Source of the DNA: Meconema thalassinum
Lineage: Eukaryota > Arthropoda > Insecta > Orthoptera > Tettigoniidae
DNA length: 64,000 nucleotides
NCBI GenBank assembly: GCA_946902985.2
Contig: OX336388.2
Location: 368,825,387-368,889,386 of the forward strand
Direction of reading: 5' to 3'
The notes beneath the pieces were generated by a model. The model was not told the origin of the DNA and searched no databases. It saw nothing but the letters and a program-made list of their open reading frames with translations. This document shows positions 54,341 to 64,000 of this stretch, piece by piece (the first letter of the stretch is position 1; every line of letters starts with the position of its first letter). The translations under genes were made by a program, and so were the position numbers.

Positions 54341-55709
54341 CTTCAGGACTAACTGTACTTCGTCAATAAGGAACAGGGCTAACATGGTCATTTTCATGTC
54401 ACATTATATTTCATTTTATTATATTATATTGGGTATTTTATTATATTTCTTGTTTTAAATTTTTATTTTCTAACACAGTAACACCAATGCCCGCGTACGG
54501 ACTCAGAGACCGTGTTTTCTTTTCATTGTTAAAATTGGGTTATAATGAACAAATTTTGATATTTTTGCCAAACTCTAATACTTACATAAGAAGTATACAA
54601 GTATGCTAATGTGGTAATTACCTGTTTTACGTATGTACAAGCCTACAATAATATGTGTAATTATAAACTAAAAACTTATAACTAAAGAACTAATGACTGA
54701 AAAACCTTTATACTGAAAATAACTTATCAAACAACATTGCTTTTGGAAATGACATCTTAGAAAACGTGTATATAAAGAAATTTGTTTGGTTAGCATATTG
54801 TCAACTCTGTAAACATCTGACACTTTTACACATATAAACTAACACTTTTTAGTCTTAATCTGTTTCTTCCAGAATACCATCAAATATATCAGGTTCACTT
54901 GACACTTCATTTAGTAGAAAAAGAATCCTCTTCTCCTCATTATGATTCATTTTGTTTTTGATTTAGACATAACAGTCTATACTAAAAGATTGAAAAAGCA
55001 CAAACACATTTACCCACTCACGGAATGACAAACCAGGCTTGTAGAAAACAGCACTGATACAACTCAAGGTCACACCGCTGACTGAACGAAACCGTAGGGG
55101 TGGGGTCGGGGATTGGAAACGGAAGCTATACTGGCTCGCCGCACTTTTTGCCAACTTATAGCTATGTAATAACAAAATATACCTACGCCCGGACCGTGAG
55201 ACAATTTTTTATATTTTATATATTTTTAAATAAAAATATATTTATTTAATTTTTAAAATTTGTTTTTGTTTTCTTAATTTCTTAAATATTTTTTAATTTT
55301 TTTGTGTGTGTGTTTTGTAATTCCTAGACAATCGTCACTTGGTAGCTGTGAGATAATTTGAATACCTTTTAACTAACAGATATAACTGTCGGCAGTTTTC
55401 CAGAATCCATCATTCTTACTGAATCACTCTGTGTATTTAAAATTTTATAGCCCCCAGTGCCTTCTACTGAGAAAGGTAGTTTCTACAAAATCATGTGGAA
55501 CCCACAATTTCAGACCGTGATTGGATTGAAAAAGGAAATACTATGCAATGGAGAGTACACGCAGAGACGAACAGTTCACTTCGAAGAGGGAATCTGCATT
55601 ACAGAATCTTTAAAGATCGCAGTACGGGCAAAGTTGCAAAAAGTAATGGACTGGATAGTTGAGTGTTCAGCTATGATATAATCAAATATAATTCCGTACA
55701 CAAGTTTCA
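54341..55709. other. No gene recognised
   Basis: Very AT-rich, with TTTT/AAAT stretches near 55205-55310. The ORF at 55457-55681 has no recognisable motif. Confidence 0.4.
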
Positions 55710-56177
55710 TCGTCGCCTCCGTAGCGTAGCGGTCAGCATGGTTAGCTGCCGCCCCGGAGGTCCTGGGTTCGATTCCCGGCTCTGCCACGAAATTTGAAAA
55801 GTGGTACGAAGACTGGAACGGGGTCTACTCAGCCTCAGGTGGCCCAAATGAGTAGAGGGGGTTCGATTCCCCCTCAGCCGTCCTCGAAGTGGTTTTCCGT
55901 GGTTTCCCACTTCGTCTTCGGGCAAATGCCACGGCCGCCTCCTCCCCTCTTCCTTGCCTATCCATCCTCACCATCGCTTACCTTCCCTCATGAGGCCCCT
56001 GTTCGCTTTGCAGGTGAGGCCGCCTGGGCGAGGTGCCAATCCCACCTCACCAGTTGTATCCCTTCCGATTCGATGTTCCCAGCTCTAGGACACTGCCCGT
56101 AGAGGCGGTAGTGGTGAGTTCCCTCGCTGAGTCCGTGGGTTCCACCAACCTGGAGGGTAAACGACGACTAAAAAAAA
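55710..56177 (+). mobile_element. SINE, S2 type, with TSD
   Basis: TSD AAGTTTCA (55702-55709 and 56178-56185). Same layout as 53626-54123, with a short deletion after GGGCAAATGCC. Confidence 0.9.
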
Positions 56178-56348
56178 AAGTTTCAAATAAAGGCTGTGAA
56201 AATGTTATGAATTTAGAAAAAAGTCATTCATATATGATGATACTTCTTCATTTAATGACAAATTTTACCACAAACCGCAGTTATTCTCTTGCATATATAA
56301 TGAAGTTATTGCTATGAGAATTGTTTACGATCAACGACAATCACTCCT

Positions 56349-56433
56349 ACCTTCTTTCTTTCTTTCTTTCTTTCTTTCTTTCATTCTTTCTTTCTTTCTT
56401 TCAGTCTTTCTTTATTTCATTCTTTCTTGCAAT
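56349..56433. repeat. TTTC microsatellite
   Basis: (CTTT)n with ATTC and AGTC interruptions; a second short tract lies near 56846-56870. Confidence 0.95.
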
Positions 56434-56639
56434 TTTCTAAATTCCTTATTTATCTACTGACTATTTTTGAGGATTTTACTGCGAAACACAATATTATATT
56501 TCTATAAAAATATTTTTATTTCTGTTTGTAACTATATCCATTTCGATTATGTATTTTAATTACAAATTTAGTACATACTGTAGTTTTTCTTACTGAACAT
56601 TCATATTAGAACAAAGATTTTCAACAATCTTCTATATTT

Positions 56640-56700
56640 ATTACTGACTGAAGAAGACCTCAACGTAGGTCGAAACATGTATCATCCTTAAATCTTAAAA
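56640..56700 (+). other. CTGA-core stem-loop within unassigned repeat
   Basis: CTGAAGAAGACCTCAACGTA then GGTCGAAACATGT: a 5-bp stem (GACCT/AGGTC) between CTGAAGA and GAAAC. See the finding on recurrent stem-loops. Its host repeat is not delimited. Confidence 0.5.
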
Positions 56701-57271
56701 TAGATATGTTGTAATAAGTATTGATTGGAGTATGTTTTAACATCTTATAATTCTTCTATCAATACGGATCTCTAATTAATACTTTGTTATCATGGCAAAT
56801 GTATTTGCTTCCTACTTTAATTTTATTTTAGTTTGTTTTTCTTTTCTTTGTCTTTTCTTTCTTTCTTTCCTACTGTTATCACAAAGCACATATACAAGAT
56901 CTACAAATGGAATTCAAATTTTAACTAAGAAAAGAAACAAAAAGTAACCTCCTTAACCTGAGTTAGCTTTTTGCAATAACAGTAGAAATTGCAGAAACCG
57001 TCTTAAAATGTCTATAGGTTTTGGATCTTTATTAAAATGAAAATGGAAATCTAATGTTTATAGGCTATTAATTCGTATTTTGAGACGAATAAAAAATTTT
57101 GTGCCCACGCTTGCATCAATTTCAAGGCAGGTAAAGAGCCCAAAATTAAATTATTTCCTAAAATCACCAAGCAACTTGTAGATATTGATCCTTACTAATA
57201 CAACAATTCATATTCTTTGATCCGAATTCACAACACATGAAAGGAATTGCTTGTTGTTCCACCTTCCTTTT
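56701..57271. other. No gene recognised
   Basis: AT-rich; nothing assigned. Confidence 0.35.
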
Positions 57272-58712
57272 TTAGCCTACTTTTCACATTTTGCAAAAAT
57301 GAGGAAAAAGTAGACTTATGAGATGGGGCAAATGTGTGTTTGTCTGTCTGTCTGTCCTTCTGTCTGTCTGTCCTTCTGTCTGTCTGGCTGTGTGTGTGCC
57401 CCCCCCCCCTATCAACTGCTAAACGGCTGCAGCAATCGAAACAAAATTTGGTAGGAGTAAAGATATATACCTGAATATCTCACGGCCATATTTGAAAATA
57501 ATGTCAGTGCTACCAACTGCTGAAAAATCGCTATTGAAATTTGAGCTCCATGTTGGATATCTTGTAAGGTATGAATGGGAGCTATTTCAATATTGGCACA
57601 CGTATAGACAATAATCTTGCAGTTTAATTTCCAGGAGGCCATACATCGCAGTGTTGCCAAAATGATTATAAGCCTGCTGATAGGTCCAAATTTTAAATGA
57701 ATATAACATCTACACTATCAATTGGATATCAACCAAATTTCGTATGTGCTATGTGTACATAAACAGATATGACTGAACGTATTCTTAAGATCCACCAGGG
57801 CTGCCAACTGTTAATAAATGCTCTCAATTTATTGTACCCAAATACCAGTTTATCAGAAAGTATGCAAGCCGACAGCTTTAAACTAAGCACACGTATAGTA
57901 CCTGACATTGTAGATTAATTTGGAGTAACTTATATACGTCAGTGCTACCAACATGATTCTAAGCCTGCTGAGAGGTCCAACTTTAAATACATGTAACTTC
58001 TATACTATCAATTGGATTTCAACCAAATTTCGTGTGTGCTATGTGTACCATAACAGATATGTCTATGCCGATTCTTAAGACTAACCAGGGCTGCCAACTG
58101 TTAATAAATACTGTCTCTATTTTTGTAACCCTAATATCAATATATCAGAAAGTATGCAAGCCAATAGCTCTAAACATTGCACACGTATAGTACCTGGCAT
58201 TCTAGATTAATTTGGAGTAACTAATATACGTCAGTGCTGCCAACAAGATTCTAAGCCTGCTGATAGGTCCAATTTTAAAATGCATGTAACTTCTATACTA
58301 ACTAATGGATTTCATTCAAAATTGACACAACAATAGATCATACTGTTTCAGATTATTTCTGACCAATGCATGTATGTCATTGTTGCCAACATGATTTTAC
58401 GCGCACTGTTAAATCCAATGTTTAACTGCATGTAACGTCCATGCTATCCATTGGACTTCAACCAAATTTTGTATTCTGTACCTTAAGAGATGGAACTAAG
58501 AATATATTCAGTCACCAGGGCTGCCAACTGTAGTTCTCTATTAGGCTACATTATGCCAGGTATACAGTATTTCGAACTAATTAGAAATTTCCATATTACC
58601 AACTTAATTTCGTCATTATTCTAGATAGATCCATATAGATTAATAATTGGCATGAATCTTAAATTTTAAGAAAAGTAGGCTCTTTAGTTCGTTACGGAAC
58701 TTCTTGTTACAT
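57272..58712 (+). mobile_element. 291-bp-unit element, copy 3
   Basis: Head TAGCCTACTTTTCACATTTT...GAAAAAGTAGACTTATGAGA, TCTG/GT microsatellite (57333-57398), C run. The body has units tracked by AGCCTGCTGAtAGGTCC at about 57671, 57962 and 58254 (periods 291-292). The tail has GAAAAGTAGGCT, AGTTCGTTACGGAACT (5-bp stem) and CTTGTT. The unit sequence differs from copies 1 and 2, but the head, tail and period are shared. Confidence 0.78.
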
Positions 58713-60734
58713 TACAGATGAACTCCAGCCGTCTACGAAATGCTCTGTTAGTTACTTCTGGAAGTAAACATCCAAACTCAAATAGTACTACAAAATACCC
58801 AACAGATTGCAGAACATGCCAGGGATCGACTCGGCACTTAAGATGGAACGGGAAATATGAAATAAATAGAAGTTTTCGTGCACCGTTTGTAGGCGGGCGT
58901 AGCAATCAACGGGTTAATAAAATGAATACCCATTTCTGATAAAACGAACTGGGAAAAGAAGTAAATGTAAGTCATTCAAAACATTGTATTACGGTACATA
59001 AAATTGTAAGTTTCAGTGACACTAACAAGCCGAAAATCGTCGGATCAAGAACTAAGGCTGCAACTCATTTGAAAGGACCTATCCTAAAGAATATATGGTG
59101 GAAGATAAACAAAACAGGTAGGAGGTATTTGATCCCTCAGCCTATGAGAGTCAGCTAATAATTCCTCGATATTTGCGAGCAACACTCAGATTAATCTAAG
59201 AATGCTCGAAAATAACACAATTAAAATATACACAAATATCTATCAATTCGCATTTATATCAATATTACTGATAATTTTTATAGACAGTAAAACATAGGAC
59301 TGCTCCAGGAGATTATTTTGTATTCTGTTGCCTGAGATAACGATCATTACATCAATGTTTACTTGTCTGGTTAATATCTGTATTTTACCTTGGTCATTTT
59401 GTTTTGTTATCCACCTTCCCAAGATGGTTATGTATTTTGCCTTGGTCATTAACGTGCGTGCGAGCAACTGATGATGGAAGCTAAAAACAGCTCCGAATCA
59501 GCAAGAATCACGAGGTAGGATGTGAGCTGTTAGATATGAAGAAAAAAAAACACCTTCCTGCTTCAATTTAGAAAGGGAAGGCTCTTTATTTACTGTTGTG
59601 AAAGGGAAATGTGTGTCTTTTGTGCCGGAATAAACTTTGTATTTTCAAACTGGTAAACTTAGAATGACAGGCAAACTTTGATGTAATGTATGAAAGAGAT
59701 TGTTATCGCAGTCAGGGGAAACATACAACTTTGAAAGCCACAAGAGAGCATAGTGAATTCAAATAGCGTTTGCAGAACAGCGTTAGAGCTTAGAGTATTT
59801 TGTGAAATCAGTGGTAATGTGGTAGCTCATAAGTGGCATCCTATGACCAAGATAAAAAAAACAGCGATTTCCTGCATTCAAGTTGGAGGCTGTACGTGGA
59901 TTCAATTGCTTATGATGTAATTGTGAAATTAAAATGAAACTTATAGCAGGAGAAAAGTACCATATAAGGAACCTCCCTGACTTAAGCTATAAGAGTTTTA
60001 TACTGTAGACAGAGCGCAGCAGCCATCTTGAAATTCTAGAATTATTGAGCTTGGGTTTCAATAACGAATATTAGGTACCTTATGAGTGGCTCCCTATGAC
60101 AAATGCAAAAGATAAATAAAACTCAGTCGAGCAAAAATTCACATAATGTATAAAAGAGATTATTTTCTCATTAAGGAGAATGACAAAATAAATGAAACCT
60201 CTCATTTATTAAGGCATGTACTATGCTCAATACGATTCTGACATCTGGCTCTGGTTTCAGGAAAATAAGGATAGTTATGAAAATCTACTTGTTGTCATAT
60301 GTCAACATTTTATTCCTGATTGCTTACTTGGACTAAGTGCGTTATCTCTTGGCTCCCCTGAAAATACTCAATTTCAGGATTATTTATGATGATTCTCTAG
60401 CAGCAGCAGCAGCAGCAGTGAGCAAGAATTCTTGCGTTTCACTTTCCTTGATAACTTTTTTCCATTTACAAGATTTGTTAGTGGATACGTTCACCATGTT
60501 TGTCGCTAACATCTCCACAACTCGGAGATAAAATTCAGCTGGGAGTGTAAAAAGAGTAACAAGAAACATGTTGCGCACTGTTTTATGATAAAATGACAGG
60601 AAATCTGTAATAAGGTCTTGATAGTTCCCAGCTGGTTTGTATGCGAATCCTCTGCAATATATCTATGCCTCATTCGGTACGACACTTCAAAGGTATTCAA
60701 AGATCTAATCTTGATAAAGCAGCCAAACCCCTGT
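58713..60734. other. No gene recognised; one stem-loop and a CAG microsatellite
   Basis: CTGATGATGGAAGCTAAAAA then CAGCTCCGAATC lies near 59468-59501 (stem-loop like 56640). (AGC)n occurs at about 60401-60418. ORFs at 60337-60578 only reflect this AGC run. Confidence 0.45.
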
Positions 60735-61449
60735 CGTCTCAAACCTCACGAGTCTTAAAACTCACGAGTCTCAAAATTCACGAATTTCAAGATGAGGGTT
60801 AGTAAAAGTAGGTTCTAGCCAGGTTTTGTACCTGGGCCAGTCTCAAATCTTACGAGCCAAGCCAGTTCTTCTTTGAATAAGAAAAGGTCCATTGTTAGCG
60901 CCAGCAAAATTCCGGCACCCTGGCGTCTCCAAAAGCCACAGTAGTTAAAAAGGACGTAAAACTCATAATATTATTATTCTAATTATAGTAGAATAAGCCG
61001 CTAGTCATTTCTTTCTGTAAAGAACCAACACAATAGACACCGAAGTCACTTGATAGGGTTGGCAGATATGAGCATTCCACGTGCTTACTAGGCGCCTTTC
61101 AATTGTTTTGATGATGTCCATTGCCTGTCGCTTTGTATCCAAACACAAAATAACGACCTCCACGATTCCAATGACGTTTTTAAGGCCTGATTGATGTCAT
61201 CAAGCAGAATTACTGAGTTATACTTGGAGAATTTGATCTGTGGTAGGTTGACATTCCTGTTAAAACAATACAAAAGAAATCCCATTCTAAAACTCCCTGC
61301 AGTCATCGCAGACACATGCTCTCCGGAGTAATGAATTTCGAGACCAATTAGAATGTTAATGAAGCCATTAGTTTATTGTCGTGAGTTTTGATACTATTTG
61401 TTACTATTTTTAGCTCGTGAGTTTTGAGACTCGTGAGTTTTGAGACGTA
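60735..61449. mobile_element. Element with TIRs made of a repeated 16-17 bp unit
   Basis: The ends carry two to three copies of CTCACGAGTCTCAAAA: at 60738-60785 and inverted at 61410-61446. About 715 bp; no ORF with motifs. A SINE fragment (60895-60990) lies inside. TSD not clear. Confidence 0.65.
60895..60990 (+). mobile_element. SINE, S6 type, 3' fragment
   Basis: CCGGCACCCTGGCGTCTCCA, CACAGTAGTTAAAAAGGACG and TAAAACTCATAATATTATTA match the 3' part of 37118-37351 in the opposite orientation. Confidence 0.65.
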
Positions 61450-61619
61450 ACCGACAAACCAGCGGACCAACAAAATCCCTCACCAAGCCTCGCAAATTTT
61501 AACTAGGCATTTGAATCCCAGTCCATATATGTCCAATATTTTAACAATGTTTTGGTAAGACTAAGTTTTAGACAAAGTGGAGGAGTTATATAATCTTCTC
61601 AGTTCATGTTGAACATTCA
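61450..61619. other. No feature recognised
   Basis: Short flank. Confidence 0.35.
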
Positions 61620-61860
61620 TTTCTTCAGTTTCCACCTTCCTTTTCTTTTATGACATGAGAAATTCTATCTCTACTGTCGTATGAAACCATGGGCCTTCGC
61701 TAAGCCCAGCATTGTTGACATCCCTTAGTCCACACCTTTTATCTTCTGACCCCGATGATATTATATATGGAGACCTGAGATCTCATTCAATTCTTAGGGG
61801 TAGAAGACCCCAATATTATACTCTTTAAAACAACAACCATCACATCACCGATGAAAACAG
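61620..61860 (+). mobile_element. LINE 3' UTR remnant
   Basis: Resembles 42540-42690: AGCATTGTTGACATCCC, TTCTGACCCCGATGATATTA and GACCTGAGATCTCATTCAAT; it ends near an ACAACAACCATCAC tract. Confidence 0.5.
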
Positions 61861-62443
61861 AAAGTATGTTTCTGTTCTTCAAACCACCACCCATAGTGAC
61901 TTATTAGTCTTGCTCAGTAAGCTTGCATGTTAGCCAATATTGTATAGTTTGATAAACTCTGTTTGGCTCATTAGACGATATAGGCTGTTATTCTAATTTG
62001 ATATTATTGATTTAAACAAATGACTTGTCTCTAAGATAGCCCACCCAGATTCTGGTGAGATCTTAAAATAGCGACACCGTACGTTATGTATGTAGTAACA
62101 AACAAAAACTCAAGACAGCGCAATCAAGTGGCATACCAGACAAGGTGCAGAGTGAGGTAGTCATTAGTTTCCTCATTGAGCTAACGCAGTCCCAGTAGCT
62201 ATTTTCACTTTATCCTCAGACACCTGCTGTGGGTCGAATGCCCATATTCAACACCACGCATTCCTCGATAGCTTCCATATAAATATACCATGGATGATAC
62301 TGACACATCGATAAAAGACCAATGTTATTCTAGCCTGTGCCATTAGACAAATGCAAAAAATCTACATCAATCCCCTGATGGCAAAAGGTGGGGAAAGATA
62401 ATATTGCACCTTGCTCTTCGTCCAATTGTGTCGTTGTTGATTC
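61861..62443. other. No gene recognised
   Basis: Unassigned. Confidence 0.35.
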
Positions 62444-63357
62444 ATTTAAGGGCTTGTGACATCTTGGTTTTGTAGCCTCGAGTACCTGGGTGTGAGTGGA
62501 ATCTGCCTGATAAACTACCGGGTGCCCGGGAATGTTCTCCTCAGTGGATACGTGCAGCTGCGAGTGGTTGCGTCATCAGTTCAGTTGGCAGCACCGTGTC
62601 CTTGATGGGTGAAGGCCACATGTGTGGGCTGTGGGCTGTCGAATTTGTCAGTGTGTATTGCAATAAGCCAGCATGTGTGTCATCAGCACTTCTATACTCT
62701 CAATTACCAATAATGGTCGCTGACAGCTGTCAAAGCTAGCACATGGGGAAACGCTGCGTTGCCACTGAGGCAGATCATGACTCATAACATTCCAAGAGGC
62801 TTGCAGGAAGACACAAATACTGGGGAAGATAGACCCCCTGCCTGGCACTCTAATGACCGTGACGAGTGAAGACACACAGAGTCAAACCATGTGCTTACAG
62901 CTGTGTCGGCATATAATGCAATATTCACTCGCTGTTGCTATGGAGACCGTTACCCCTCTCGTCTCCACTCCTCACTCAAGCGGGTGACAGCTTTCACCGA
63001 CCATCTTTTGTAAATCAGAGTATAGCATCAGTTATGAATGGCTGTGGTGAATATAAAGTTTACTGTTTGTTATGATACAAGCGAAGGCCGTGCTGCCAAC
63101 GTAACTGGTGACGTAATCTCTCGCAGCAGCTTGTAGGCACTGCGGAGAACATTCCCGGGCGCACTGTACATCGTTGTGATGGATCTACTGGTGTGTGTAG
63201 TTATACTAAGGGTTAGACTTTAGATCAGAGGTTTCCGTGTCCTTAATATAGGTACCATCCCCGCATTTGCCTGGAGTAGAGGCGGGAAAACCACGGAAAC
63301 CCTCTTGTAAGAAGACTGAAATCGAACCCACCTCCTCTCAGGTTGGTGTAGTGTGAT
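62444..63357 (-). mobile_element. SINE, S3 type, split by a DUF4817-family MITE
   Basis: The Q tail at 62444-62515 and the remaining body at 63169-63357 (GGGAAAACCACGGAAACCCT) form one S3 copy; the break falls after CTGATAA. Confidence 0.72.
62518..63166 (+). mobile_element. Deletion derivative of the DUF4817-type transposon
   Basis: Ends CCGGGTGCCCGGGAATGTTC and CATTCCCGGGCGCACTG, with TA on both sides (62516-62517, 63167-63168). The 5' part (AGTGGATACGTGCAGCTGCG) and the 3' part (AAAGTTTACTGTTTGTTATG; CCAACGTAACTG) match the reverse complement of 3749-4535, but the transposase coding segment is missing. Confidence 0.85.
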
Positions 63358-63947
63358 TTACGCACGTCCTTGCGAACGGTGCTACTTGCGTACTTGGTAT
63401 GAAGGTCATGATGTGATGGCGCTAGTTGTGTACACCTAAAATAGACAAGGGTTGGTGAGCCAGGTTAGGTTAGGTTAGGGGCCGGCGTTAAGGCAATGAA
63501 ACAGTAAAAAGGATTTAGAATGACTACACCTGGCGAGATCTGTGAGAACTAAATCCTGTAAAGGCTATCCATAGCACGGGTCCCTGAGGGTGGCAGAGGT
63601 AATGTACGCAACTAGCGCCATAAATGTATCAATTAGGGTTGTCCTCAACTAGCACTTACGGATCTATACTCTGTAACCTGCGAGAATGCGATTGACGGTT
63701 CTCCTCTCGCCATGTGGTCTGAGAACGACGTTGCCAAACTGTACAAGCTAGTGATACACCTGACCAGGCACTGAAGCACGTGGACTTAATATTGCAACGC
63801 CGAGTATTATGACATCAACTATGCGAACATGGATTGGTCAAGAAGCAGAGGGGTGATGACTGACGTGGAATTTCTGGCCAAATGTCAATCCCTTTCTCCA
63901 GGCGTACAGAGCATTTTATTATAATATATATTCCTCAGGTTTGCCTA
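63358..63947. other. No gene recognised; short TTAGG run
   Basis: Three TTAGG units occur at about 63461-63479. The phrase on tolerance of GCGCTAGTTGTGTAC-type text near 63419 and 63610 (inverted) may reflect another small repeat. Confidence 0.35.
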
Positions 63948-64000
63948 TTTAAATAATAATAATGTTATTGGTTTTACGTCCCTTTTAACTACTGCGGCAT
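63948..64000 (-). mobile_element. SINE, S6 type, cut by the window end
   Basis: AATAATAATAATGTTATTGG then TTTTACGTCCCTTTTAACTA matches 37125-37170. The head lies beyond the window. Confidence 0.8.

Overview
This 64 kb window looks like intergenic DNA from a large, repeat-rich insect genome. The support is indirect: TTAGG/CCTAA telomere-type repeats, a Tc1-like transposon, a DUF4817-type transposon, hAT elements, RTE/BovB-like LINE tails, Helitron ends and many tRNA-derived SINEs. The SINE types resemble those I associate with polyneopteran insects (crickets, roaches, stick insects), but I cannot prove the order. I found no convincing host protein-coding gene. Nearly every recognisable block is a mobile element or a piece of one, often nested in another, and many insertions can be delimited exactly by their target-site duplications (TSDs).

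Layout. 0-5.4 kb: short repeats, a complete Tc1-like transposon with an intact 341-residue transposase (1176-2640), a LINE tail and a decayed DUF4817-type transposon (3749-4535). 5.4-12.2 kb: a Helitron 3' end, then a large imperfect palindrome (arms 6338-8856 and 10036-11553). Its arms hold minisatellites, telomere-like repeats and several outward-facing 5' ends of FLYWCH zinc-finger ORFs. The right arm runs into a longer broken FLYWCH ORF with an acidic tail (11457-12008). A tRNA-Leu(UAA)-like gene follows (12358-12443, minus). 13-21.5 kb: two long elements built on about 290-bp tandem units with a shared hairpin head. 21.7-43 kb: SINEs, LINE tails, two hAT derivatives, Helitron-like pieces and TIR elements. 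43.4-47.6 kb: a whole hAT element with 8-bp TSD, a broken transposase gene and a SINE inserted at its first catalytic motif. 47.6-64 kb: more SINEs, four or five MITE-like elements, a third 291-bp repeat element (57272-58712) and a deletion derivative of the 3.7-kb DUF4817 element (62518-63166).

The elements interact mainly by nesting and by sharing modules: several SINE families exchange tRNA heads, a central block and at least three tails. The most unusual structures are the FLYWCH/minisatellite palindrome, the 291-bp-unit elements (perhaps Helentron/DINE-like), and a stem-loop motif (CTGA-core, stem, GAAAC) that recurs in unrelated repeats. Only the Tc1-like transposase looks intact enough to be functional.
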